Assembly: GCA_036874045.1 (NCBI GenBank)
Contig: CM072335.1
Coordinates: forward strand, 21,273,501-21,337,500
DNA length: 64,000 nucleotides
Reading direction: 5' to 3'
Origin: Cymodocea nodosa
Taxonomy: Eukaryota > Streptophyta > Magnoliopsida > Alismatales > Cymodoceaceae
Shown: positions 11,345 through 21,445 of the stretch, piece by piece
How positions within the stretch are numbered: position 1 is the stretch's first letter
Layout of the letters: every line of letters starts with the position of its first letter
Position numbers and translations under genes: made by a program
The notes under the pieces: model-generated
What the model saw: only the letters and a program-made list of their open reading frames with translations
Database searches by the model: none
Told to the model about the DNA's origin: nothing

Positions 11345-11843
11345 TCTTCAATTCTTTGACTTAAAATATACTGTGATGCCGACAACACCGGTGATCACCA
11401 AATTCGACGTTCACTTACTTGTGGTTGCATATACGTCAATCAATGATCATCCCATTTCCTGCATATCCAAGAAATAATCTACTATAGTTTGATTTAGCAC
11501 CACAGTCGAATATCGAGCCTTTACTGGTATTACAACTGAATTACGTTGGATCCAGTATCTTCTCGAAGAACTCCATCAGTATATTCCACACTGCCTCACA
11601 GTGTTTACAGACAACTACTCTATGTTGTTTCTAATTCACAATCTAATGTTCTATGCGCACACACACCATATCGAGATTGAATAATGTTAGAAACTACTAC
11701 AGCAACTAGCATTTCAACTTCTTCATGTCTCTTCCCCATAGCAAATCGTTGACAATTTCACCAAGCCGCTAACGACCGATCAGCATCAATGGTTTGTTTC
11801 CAAGTTCAATCTCCAGCCAGCTGCGTCTCACATGTGTGGGGCG
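11345..11843 (+). pseudogene. Ty1/copia RNase H relic
   Basis: Reading across frames gives the copia RNase H series in order: YCDADNTGDHQIRRSLTCG (for YCDADWAGD..TRRSTTG), NHPISCISKK, STTVEYRAF (for STEAEYRA), TELRWIQYLLEEL, VFTDNYSMLFLIHN, HTHHIEIE, QIVDNFTKPLTTDQHQWF and a C-terminal SKFNLQP. At least two frameshifts and three stops separate them. No SIRE feature is visible, and wording and LTR start suggest a Bianca/Retrofit-like lineage, uncertainly. A polypurine tract (gtgtggggcg) follows at 11834-11843. Confidence 0.82.
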
Positions 11844-11950
11844 TGTTGAGACAATTACTTCTGTTAGCTTGTATTTTTCTTTCTTTTTAGTTTGTTGTGG
11901 CTGTTATCGTCTCATCTATACAAATGTACCCATTATCAATGAAATGAATT
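11844..11950 (+). repeat. Truncated LTR start of the copia relic
   Basis: Starts TGTTGAGACAATTACTTC right after the polypurine tract, as expected for a 3' LTR, and runs through a T-rich stretch to about 'caatgaaatgaatta'. The right end is not defined; the exon-like sequence that follows may have replaced the rest. Confidence 0.55.
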
Positions 11951-12466
11951 AGGCGGAGATTTGCCGTCTCAGAGCTCTCGGCATCACAGCCTCTCCCATT
12001 CTCCACCAATTTCTTCGGTAACCCCTCGCAGATCAAAAAGACCTTGCGGCAAGTGGCCAAACAGATCATCTTTCGACCTCGCCATCTTCCACACCTTCCC
12101 AGCCTTTTATTTGAGTCACCGAAACATTACACACCTTTGGTACAGTCAAGTGAGGAACGATAATTGAACAACAAAAAATTTCTTCTCGATCAGGAAGGAG
12201 TACCCCCTAACGTGAAGAACGTGTCGGCCCAAGCTTACGCGTTCAAGTCCATGGCTGCCGTGTTCAACGTCGGGAAGGAGGGCCACCCTAGCTTTGTGGA
12301 TGATGTTTATTGTATACCAAACATGATAATGTTACTCGTGTCGGCTTCTGGTCTGGTCGATCCTCTCACGGTGGTGAATGACTTGCTTGCGTTCCTTGGC
12401 ATGGGGATGTACTCATTTGGGTTCCCTCAAATTTTTACCCTTTTGGAAATTGGACGTAAATTATAA
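11946..12466 (+). pseudogene. Exon-like coding remnant of an unidentified plant protein
   Basis: One frame stays open from 11946 to 12466 except for a TAA at 12161-12163. The first part reads FAVSELSASQPLPFSTNFFG then IKKTLRQVAKQIIFRPR, like a chloroplast-protein N-terminus. The second contains KFLLDQEGVPPNVKNVSAQ, then AYAFKSMAAVFNVGKEGHPS, and ends in a hydrophobic segment with LVDPLTVVNDLLAFLGMG and YSFGFPQIF. Codon use and GC content exceed the flanks, which argues for a real exon, alive or dead. I do not recognise the family. It follows directly on an LTR stub, so it may be displaced or truncated. Confidence 0.4.
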
Positions 12467-14382
12467 GGTATTATTGAATATAGTAACTATTCAGTAATGA
12501 ATAACATAGGCGTCTATCTAAGATCAATTTGTCAAACATATGTATCATCATGGTTACATCACCTCTAAATTTGAACAATTTGATCAATCCAGTTTACGCT
12601 GCAATTTATTAAATGACGATGCCACCACGGATTTAGAAATAAAAATGGTAATCTTCTCATATATGATATGGGAACTGGGGGTTTCCAAATCATTGGTTCC
12701 AAGAAACGTAAGTTACAAGAGGAATACATATTTGAATATCAGTAGAGATACAAATTAAGGGCTTGAAGTGTTTATCCGACTCGTTTCCAGTTTGAGTTTT
12801 CCATGGCGAGTGAAGGCCCTTCATTGAAAATACCACGAGAACCCTAAAGATTAATTAGAAGAAATGGATTCTTGGAACAGCAACAGTAGACAATAAAATC
12901 CGATCTATCTCCCCCACCGAGCAATTTGAATGTGGAAAATAAAGCAACATAAAGAAATACGAATACAAGATCAGTGTGATCATATATAGATAATACATGA
13001 TGTCACGACAAATTTTCAAAATTGGAATGGAGAATATAGTGGATGAAAATGATACCAAAGTCAATTGACCACACGTTGCGGCTCGATGGGCATTATCGTC
13101 TTTTCGTATCGAATTCGTACTCAATGCAAAAATTTGATTCCTCCGTAGATATGAGAAGGAATTTTATTCTCGCGCTTTCAAAGGGAATTTGGATATTACC
13201 GTCATCATGCACATCAGTTGTCACCATCGTTACTATTGTCGTCATTGGCCACTACCGCAGGCTTTGTCGGCCGCCATCATTTGGCCACTACCGTCACTTT
13301 ACACCTCCACCACCATTGTCGTCCACCATCTCCACCACCACCACTATCATGCTAAAATTAAAATCTATCATGATATGTAATAACGATGATGATTTTCTCT
13401 TCGTACACATATTTACAATTTCATAAGGTACATTTATAGTAACTGATCTAATTTTTCTTTATTGAATCCTAGGATAAACATGTAAATTCTTAAGAGTGCT
13501 CGTATATACTAACACAAGCACTTACATTAAGTTTTCACTCATTTGATATAATGTGACACATAGAATGCATGTAATATTTTTGGTAGGGTTTGGTTGTAAC
13601 ATGAAATTTAAGATTTTTGTCCGAAATCGGCATGATCCATTAACATGCTTAGTCAAGTGTAAAGCAGCTAACGCAACGTTCTTTTTCCAAATTGTTTGCA
13701 TTTGAAAATGCGCGTGGAGAGATCTACACTATAATTGATTTTTCTTTTTTTATTATAAGATTCTAAAAAGTCATGTATTCGATGGAGTAGACAACAGAAC
13801 ATTTTCAACGTCTTGCGTCGAGCGTCTTCTTTCCGTGCAACCCACACCCACCCATTAACCAAACACAAACCTCCAGGACAGAAATGCTCTTCACTCCGTG
13901 CTGAATCCGTGGTCCGCACGCACGGTTGCTTCCACTTGATTTTTTTTCTGCCTACAGGTGAGAGAATCCGATTTTGAGGATTTGGTCTGCATTCAAATTG
14001 GAGTCTTTCCAAATTGATCTTAATTCATAATGATTACCATTCTTTGTTTCCCAAGGAAGTTTCCATCGTCAAGAAACCTTTAATTTCCCTTACTCGTCAA
14101 AGGGAAAGTAATTGTTTCCTTCACCTTTTCTTCATCTTTCTTCTTCACATCTCTCGTCATTTCTTCTGGACCACAAGGCTTAAGGAAAAAAAAAATCGTC
14201 TATTCTTCACTTTAGCTAAAGGCAAAAGGATTTTGATCAAAGACAAAGGAATATTCCTCTTAACTTAAGGATTGTCTTTTGTAATGATATTTTGGTTGTT
14301 ACATGCTCTGTAGAAGAAAATAAGAAGAAAATAAAATACAATTAAAAGAGAATTCTTGTGATTTTTAAATAAACTTAGTTAC
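12467..14382. other. Intergenic stretch, no supported gene
   Basis: Mixed sequence. 13185-13350 is rich in CAC/CCA/GTC triplets and gives repetitive His/Pro-rich ORFs (13043-13426 and 13189-13380) that I do not accept as genes. The minus-strand ORF 14012-13668 and plus-strand ORF 14014-14268 show no motif. The GC-richer piece 13790-13990 may be promoter or exon debris. Confidence 0.4.
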
Positions 14383-15480
14383 TGTTAGAAATTTTATTTT
14401 AATAAGAATATTTTATTAAGTCTAAATAAATTTAAATATACAGTTTTATCTTAATTGCATAGTTAGATGTTAATAAAGTTTTGAAAAGTTGTATAGTTAT
14501 AGTTAACATTTTGAGTTAATCGAAGAGTTATGTTAAAATCTCATGTGTTTAGAGTTATCTACACATGTATTTTTAACGTTTTAAGTTTTTACGTATTTTC
14601 TATGTACATATAGTAAAGAAAAGTTGAAAAGTTAGATAATTATTCGAGTTTTACGCATGTATTGATAACTATTTGAGTTTTATAAAGTGATTAACGAAGA
14701 GTTAAATTTTTATATTATAATCATGTATTTTGTAGATGGAAAATTTGAAAAGTTACAAATAAGTATTTGCATTTTTACAAGTATTTCGAGTAAAAAACAA
14801 CTTAGAAGATAAATTCTATAATTCTTTAAAAAGAGTATTTTCAATGAACCTATGACAATGGAACATGGAAATTCAAAAAGGAAGTGGAAAAAGTGGATAA
14901 TTCAAATTTGAAATAGTACGTGAGATCATGAATTATTGATTAAGTGAATGAACATGTTAAAGATGAAACTTTAGTTCTATCACTATAAACAAAAGGTATG
15001 AGCTACACTTCATTCATCCCAAAAATCATACAAAAAGATAATCCATGTACCAAATATAGTAATCCCAACTGAGAGAAAGAGATATCCAACCTATATAGAG
15101 AAATACCAACAAATATAAGAAAAGTGCTATCTCGAAGAAAGTCTTAGAAATTTGAAGAAAGAAGTAATGAGATATAGAAGTAAAGCAAAAGACAAGAAGA
15201 ATTAGAAGTCATGTGCAAAAGCTTAGGTTTAATTATTCAATTCAATCAAGGTTAGAATAAGGTAGATTCTATTTTAAAGTATCAATTTGTATTCGGAAAA
15301 GTTTTGTATTAGAATTGACAAATAGGGAATTGTACTTAAGTTTTTGTAAATCCTTATGTTATAAATAAAAGTTTTTTATTTACAAAAATTATGAGTGTTT
15401 TGTACTCTTGTCTTATCTGCTAGATTTAAATATTCTAGAGACATAATTCACCCCTCTCTTGTGATATTTACGGTCCTATA
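14383..15480 (+). repeat. 5' LTR of copia element B
   Basis: About 1.1 kb, beginning TGTTAGAA and ending TCCTATA (decayed from TCCTACA-type), with the family-wide C-rich motif 'ttcacccctctcttg' at 15448-15462. Its U3 holds repeats of the AACT/AGTT type ('agttatctaca', 'cgaagagttat', 'cgagttttacg'). There is no TATA box I would defend. Confidence 0.8.
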
Positions 15481-15482
15481 AT

Positions 15483-15494
15483 TAGTATTAGAGC
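15483..15494 (+). other. Primer-binding site of copia B, decayed
   Basis: 'tagtattagagc' immediately after the LTR differs from TGGTATCAGAGC (tRNA-iMet complement) by two transitions (G to A, C to T). It marks the 5' LTR boundary. Confidence 0.7.
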
Positions 15495-15552
15495 ATATAG
15501 GAATTAGTTTTACCATTTATAGTTAGGATCAATTATTCATTTTCTATTTAAA

Positions 15553-16164
15553 ATGATTAGTATTTCAAATAATGAAATCTTATTAATGATTGAAGGATAG
15601 AATACTACATGTCCTCCTATGTTTGAAGGTAACAACTATGACTACTAGAAATATAAGATGCAACTATTCTTTTAGTCAATCGATTTTAAAATGTAGCACA
15701 TAATTAACAATCTTATAGTGTTAGTTATGTCTCCATATGATATATGGACTTTTGATGAAAATAAGTGAATAATACTAAATACTAAGAGATTAAACATCTT
15801 ATTTTGTGCTTTATCTCTCAATTTAATAAAGTATCTGCATATCAAACTACACATAAGGTATGACCTGTATTAGAAATTACTAATGAAGGTATTAACTAAG
15901 TTAAAGAATTTAAAATCAACATGTTAGTACATAAATATGAGTTGTTTAAAATACATGAAAATGAATGTATCCCTGATATGTTTTCTCATTTTCTTGAGAT
16001 TGTAAATTCATTAAAATCATTAGGCAAGAAATATGAGAAAAAAGACTTAGTTAGAAACATCCTTAGATTTTTAACTAAGATTTGGAAAGAAGTATAAATG
16101 TGTACACTTTTATTGAAGAGTCCAAAAGACATCTATTGAAGAGTCCAAAAATTTAAATGTGTAC
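15553..16164 (+). pseudogene. Copia B Gag, N-terminal part
   Basis: Begins ATG ATT AGT at 15553 (MISISNNEILLMIEG). After a stop it continues with the copia gag block PPMFEGNNYDY, where the usual Trp codon is TAG, then KYKMQLFF. Other blocks, such as DIWTFDENK and KYEKKDLVRNILRFLTK, follow the usual UBN2-type gag order. The reading frame breaks repeatedly and then stops at the Athila insertion (16165). Confidence 0.78.
16160..16164. other. Target-site duplication TGTAC, left copy
   Basis: TGTAC directly precedes the LTR start TGTTTGGG. The same five bases follow the right LTR at 33389-33393, and copia gag continues on both sides. A 5-bp duplication is normal for Ty3/gypsy integrases. Confidence 0.93.
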
Positions 16165-18370
16165 TGTTTGGGTTTTCCCAGCACTACACTAGAAAAGCTT
16201 GGATTTGTTACTTCTATTTTTACTTAGTTAATTTATCTTTATGTCTATTCTTTCTTTTAAAAGTAAATAAACAACCTTTAATACAATTTAGATATTAATT
16301 CCAATTTGTACTTTAACTACAAGTGCACAGTGTCTATTGTATTAGTGTGCAAGTACAGGTCGATCCCACAGGAAATTGCTGACGAACTTGAGAACTGTTT
16401 GCTTGTTAAAAATCAAATTTATATATTCAATAAGCTCCCCGTTGAATTACAACCAACTCAACGGACTAAGTTCGTTGAGTTATGGATAACTCAACGGACT
16501 AACCTCGTGGACTTAAGTTAACTCCACAAGCCTGTCTTTTCTTTTTAATACTGCTATTTACAAAGGAATTCGGACAACTATTGGGTGATTCCATAGATTG
16601 TAAATAACATCAATTAAGCTCTTTAATGTTAGTTAACATTGGATTTATCATTGAGCAATACTAACATTCAGATAATTCAAATAGTAACCATTAAAATCTT
16701 TGAGTCTTTTGAACGAACCAATTTCAGTAAACTGTAATACTAAAATAAACATAAAACAATTACAACACTAACAAAGATAACATTAATCACAATACAACAC
16801 AAACAATACAACACTCAAATACAACATACAAACATAGATAAATTGTTTTTGGTATTTTTGTTTTAATATGAACATGGAAATGGGCGAAAGGTGAAATGTA
16901 AAGTAATCTCACTTGATAGTAAATACTTCCGATGCTACTTGCAATGCGATTACACTACTAAAAATTAAACCACTTACAATTCTGTCTCCTCTCCCTATAG
17001 AATTGCGAGTCTAGAATTGCAAGATGATCTCCTCTTCAGCATACAGGCATCAACCCGAAGCCAATGCTAAAAGCTTTACGATCTCCTGAAATATGAGTCG
17101 TCACTTGGTGAAAATGGTTTCCCTTCCCGCGACGTGATCACTCCTCACAATGGTTGTCAGGCACTATGTTTGGCTCGGAATCAACTCGACATCAGGCAAG
17201 TATCTTCACAGACCTCTGATGGTTGGTGATTATGGTGTGGTGATGGTGATGATGATGGTTGGTGTGGTACTTTAGAGAATTGTGATGTCGATCCTCCTCT
17301 GCACACACTGTCCACCCATCGATCACACACTTCTTCTTTTTTTCTTCTTTTCTTTTATATTTCTTCAGTAGTAACTGCTTTTGCTTGAATGGTCGGTTGG
17401 ATTTCCTTCATTCATATCAACGGCGATGCTTTCTTCTCCCTATGCGATTGAATTCCTGCGTGATACATGCAAAAGTGGTTTTTCTCTTCCAACTATCTAT
17501 TTCTGCAACTGCTACAGTGGCATATTAGAAAATATATAGTCCGTGGAGTTACAGATAACTCAACGGACTTTCTTCGTTGATTTAATTATAAAACACGTGC
17601 ATAAATTTAACTATCCGATGCTTAGGTGCATTTCGGATACTTATAAACTTAACTATCTGATGCTTAGGTGCATTTCGGATAGTTACAGCTAACTCACCGA
17701 TATATAACTTAAGTAAATCTACCAGATTTCGACACGTGTCAGCAGTAGTTTAATCATAAAATAACATTTCGGAGAATTACAGGTCTAACTATCCGATGCT
17801 TAATGCATTTTAGATAGTTATAGCTAACTCACTGAAAATCCACTTAAGTCACTTTCCCAGAACATGACACGTGTCCTCAGCTATTTTCTAAATAAAAAGA
17901 GATTTCGGAGAGTTACAAGGATAACTATCCGATGCCCAACTGCAATTTCGGATAGTTATAGATAACTCACCGAAAGTTCACTTAAGTCATTCATTATGGT
18001 TTCGACATGTGTACTTCAGGAAATAATAAAATATTCTCTCAAAACATAACTGCTCGGTAATTTAAACATAACTATCTGATACATATTCAGTCTGTTAAAA
18101 ATAACTATCTAAATTTGTTCGGTATGTTAAACATAACTGTCCGAAATATCAGAAAAGTCGGATACTTAAGAATTTCACAGCCTGCAACTTATCGATAGTT
18201 CATAAATGTACTAAATTAACATTAATTCCCCCACATTAATCAAATTCTTCAATTAAAGCATATAATAGTGCAATTGTAACATAATGGCTTAATTCTTATA
18301 TGATAAGCTAAATATTATGCAATTAACCATCATTTAACCCTTAATAATATGCACTTTTTCATTCTAAACA
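16165..18370 (-). repeat. 3' LTR of the Athila element (left)
   Basis: 2206 bp, plus-strand ends TGTTTGGG...CTAAACA. It is ~70 bp longer than its partner, mainly from an extra GGT/GAT-rich run near 17228-17264 and a TTCGGTATGTTAAACATAACT-type duplication near 18117. It contains the shared hairpin at 16455-16481 (arms AACTCAACGGAC and GTTCGTTGAGTT), several AACTATCCGA...TCGGATAGTT palindromes (17609-17684, about 17791, about 17926) and CACGTG at 17594, 17733 and 17868. Confidence 0.92.
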
Positions 18371-18380
18371 CTTCCCCCAT
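18371..18380 (-). other. Polypurine tract next to the Athila 3' LTR
   Basis: Minus strand reads ATGGGGGAAG immediately before TGTTTAG, the expected plus-strand primer site. The sequence behind it ('tacctaaattttgctagtcccttagcaa') recurs in diverged form behind a second purine tract at 19664-19673. Confidence 0.88.
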
Positions 18381-18499
18381 ACCTAAATTTTGCTAGTCCC
18401 TTAGCAAACTAAGATCTAATTAATTGGTCTTTAAAAGTGCTAGAATTAATTCTTCCCCTTTTATTTTTCTTCTATTTAGCGTAAAAATATATTCTGTAT

Positions 18500-19520
18500 G
18501 TTTCAGTAATCAACCTGCAAATATACTTAGAATATATGTAAATTACATACCAAGTATATCATCATCATATAGGTGTAAATTATATTATCGTTTGTTCTTC
18601 TTTTCATCATCTGTCATCTTGAATTTTCCAATAAGATTTCAAGAAGAAATTTCAACAACATACGAATCAGAGTACAATCTAATTCAATCTAATTAAGACA
18701 AGTAGAATAAAGAATTGTATCTCCATTAAACAACTTCAAAAGTCAATTCCAGATTCATATTTCAGCAATTCTAGATAACAGAAAATATACTCGATTCATA
18801 AGATATCTGTATTTCACAAAACACTTGTATCTTTTCAGAACAGTATATGTATATTTTTTTTTTTCGTACTTTAAAAGTTAATTTGACAAGCTCGAATCAT
18901 ACAAGAGCTTTCTAATGTACCTATGTAACGAGCTTTCAGTCAACAATCCTAGATTTGATCAGGATCTTAGGTTGCCAGATTTTAAGAGTCTTTTTTCAGG
19001 TCAACAATCCTTACATACCTATCTGCTCAAGTACAAAAGGCTTGTGATCAAACAAGTCAATAAACTCTCAAAATTTTCCTTTTTTCTTTTTCTTTCAAAC
19101 TACAACCACAAAATAAAACATTAATCACATACTATATATGTATGTATTTCATTAATACAGATGTAGTAAAACGCCAATCTCATATAGTCTTGCTTCTATC
19201 AGTTACTGAAAATATGAATCCATAACAATAAGCTCATACTTTTTCTGTAGTTTAATAAGATCTACACAAATCATTCTACAAGTTCAATCAGTCAAATTAA
19301 ATGTATCTTTAATCATATGTGTTTCATTTAATCTAGAATTCACATCTCAGCTCTTTCAGGACTTCAGATAATTTATTGATTTTTTTTCATTAAGCATTTT
19401 GATTTCATTTTAAAATCGTGAAACTATTAAACTCATGAAATTCAGAAAAACATAAGATACTATATCTAGATTTGCATAAATAGTAAATTCAATAGCATCT
19501 TATATAGTCTTCTAAATATA
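18500..19520 (-). other. Non-coding module shared with copia family A
   Basis: About 1 kb with clear similarity to 57460-58450 (plus) and 39715-40715 (minus), where it follows copia pol. Strongest block: 'acaagagctttctaatgtac' near 18902 and 40106, with the reverse complement near 58030-58055. Next to it is 'gagctttcagtcaacaatc' (18929 here, 40137 in copia A). On the element strand it starts with a stem-loop (TAGCATCTT complement/AAGATACTA, 19454-19501) and ends with the acceptor-like AAGTATATTTGCAGG near 18515. Here it sits directly before the PPT and 3' LTR. No conserved long ORF; ORFs 18424-18696 and 18915-19124 on the other strand are not supported. Confidence 0.82.
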
Positions 19521-20118
19521 ACAGTCAAGCAGTTTATAAAAATTTTACAGTCTCATTTATTGGATAGTTATAGCAAGTTTATAAAAATTTTCAATTTCCA
19601 CAACTTTGCAGTACCATTTTAATTTCTTTAATTAACAAACTTATATGGCTATTACTTCAATTACCTCCCCCCCATACCAACATTTTGCATTGTCCTCAAT
19701 GTAAAAAGATTTCACAATAAGTATAGTAATTGTAGCAAGCATGAATACAGTTTTGCTTGATTTAAAATTAAGGATGAGTAATTAGTTACATACCTTGTTT
19801 CATTTGTATCTCCTTCTACATATTCTGATTTTTTATTCTGAAAAACTTTTCATTCATAGATAAAAGCAAAATATAAAAAAAAAAACATTTAATAGATATT
19901 AATAAATTAGTGTCTTGTGTGGAACCTAGGCTCCTATGCCTTTGGTGGCTCACAAGCGAGCCAGTTGGTTTCCCAGAACAAATACCAACAAACTGGATTG
20001 ATATTTTGTTTTTTTTTTCTTTTATAAAATAAAAATGAAAACTATAAAAAAAATTTTCTCTTTTTTTTTTTTAACAATAAATGTAGAATACACACAACAT
20101 TAAACACAAAATCACAAC
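19521..20118 (-). other. Spacer with a second polypurine-tract-like sequence
   Basis: At 19664-19673 the minus strand reads GGGGGGGAGG. The sequence behind it ('cataccaacattttgcattgtcctcaatg') is a diverged copy of that behind the 18371 PPT. A short GC-richer island at 19915-19990 with 'ggctcacaagcgagccag' forms a small palindrome. No gene seen. Confidence 0.6.
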
Positions 20119-21256
20119 TTAAGAACATGATTGAAAAGTAGAAACAAATGGAATAAATGTATCAGTCCAAGCAAACTTTTTAGGCATAGTTCTTCTTGCT
20201 ATTAATTCTATTTTAATACAATTCTTGTTCCTTCTTAATTTGTAAACATGTAATATATTATAAATTCCAAATACAAGTGTATTACCATTAATGATATGTA
20301 ATGCAGAAAGGGATCCTTTTTGGTTCTAGGGTAATGTAGCAGTTTCTATTTCTACATCTATTTCAATATATTCCTCTTCCCACTTCCATTAATTTATGTC
20401 TTCCATAATCCATATTTGAAATTTCATCAGTTCATCCTACCATCTTATCAGACATAAAGTAGGAGCATCTTTTTCATTATACCACATTCCTATTTGAATT
20501 TCATTAAATTCTGTAGATGGTGGTTTAGCTATTTCACTCGGTACAGGTAAAATTTCATATATTCATCATAGCTGTCTATGCTCACTATGTATAAATCAGA
20601 TCCATATGCTAATGATATCTTCGTGACTAGATATATATATCCATCAAGTATGACATGTGTTTGGTTAATTAATGATTTCTGTCCTAGATATATCATAATA
20701 TTTTCATTTCAAGATCTGTTTAGAAAATTATACACTTAAGCGTAAATCTTCACCCCAATTTCCTATAGGTCTCCAATAATATAATTTTTCAGGAATTGCA
20801 GAATTTTTATCAGAAAATATTAAAGCTGACCCACAATTTATAGTTGGTGCTTCAAATCTATTAGGTCTTCCTATATTCCATTCTTCTCCTGTTATAGGAT
20901 TTCTTATCAAAATATCAGGTAATAATAAACTTGCTTACCTTGGTCTCGTCTTGTATATGATTTAATTCTTCATCTATCCCCATAATATGATTTATTCCTT
21001 CTAATGCATTGGGTGAAATTCCAGTAGTTTCTTCCATAGCCAGATATTCATGGGTATTTGAACTATGATTAAATGACCTCCATATGAATCCATCTCTAAT
21101 CTTAGTCATTTTTGCAGCTTGTAGTCTTTGAAAATATTTTTCTTCAATATAGTCTTTAATTTCCTTTGATACACAACACAGCCTGCACAGATCTTTAGCT
21201 GACAAGTTACTTAATACTTCCCTTAGTGCATCCAATGGTAATTGCATCAATTCCAT
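20119..21256 (-). pseudogene. Intronless F-box protein with FBA domain, carried by the Athila element
   Basis: F-box proteins bind SKP1 and supply substrates to SCF ubiquitin ligases. The start at 21256 gives MELMQLPLDALREVLSNLSA then KDLCRLCCVSKEI, a good F-box (residues ~5-45). The F-box-associated domain follows, in shifted frames: ILIRNPITGEEW (~20905), GNWGEDLRLSV (~20750), LDGYIYLVTKISLAYGSDLY (~20620), IQIGMWYNEKDAPTLCLIRW (~20490), DELMKFQIWIMEDIN (~20435), and ALHIINGNTLVFGIYN near 20280; the stop is at 20119. About 379 codons is normal for the family. Two or more frameshifts and three stops (two where Trp/Glu-type codons are expected) break it. It has no introns and shares the element's strand, between gag core and 3' LTR, which suggests capture as cDNA or RNA. 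Confidence 0.85.
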
Positions 21257-21445
21257 TTGTCAATTCTGTAAAACACAAATAAAAATTTAGCAGAGACAAA
21301 AATTAACATGATACTGCACACCCTCGTGGAGTTAAGGAATAACTCAACGAACTAAGTTCGTTGAGTTAAAAATTAACTCTACGATACTATAAAAAAAACA
21401 AAAAAAACATATATACATACAGATAGTTGCTTTAGATATGCTGCT

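Larger units (their letters stand above)
14383..16164 (+). mobile_element. Ty1/copia element B, left part (LTR, PBS, gag start)
   Basis: Plus-strand SIRE-like element with its 5' LTR (14383-15480), tRNA-Met-type PBS and the start of gag. The gag is interrupted at 16164 by the 17.2-kb Athila element and resumes at 33389. The target duplication TGTAC on both sides shows that 14383-16164 and 33389-34857 were once contiguous. The LTR start TGTTAGAAATTTTATTTTAAT is a diverged match to the LTR at 43286 (minus), so both belong to family B. Confidence 0.88.

Noticed and set aside
13043..13426. 127-residue ORF on the plus strand
   Set aside because: Derived from imperfect CAC/CCA/GTC triplets; no conserved motif and overlapping ORFs in a second frame of equal quality.
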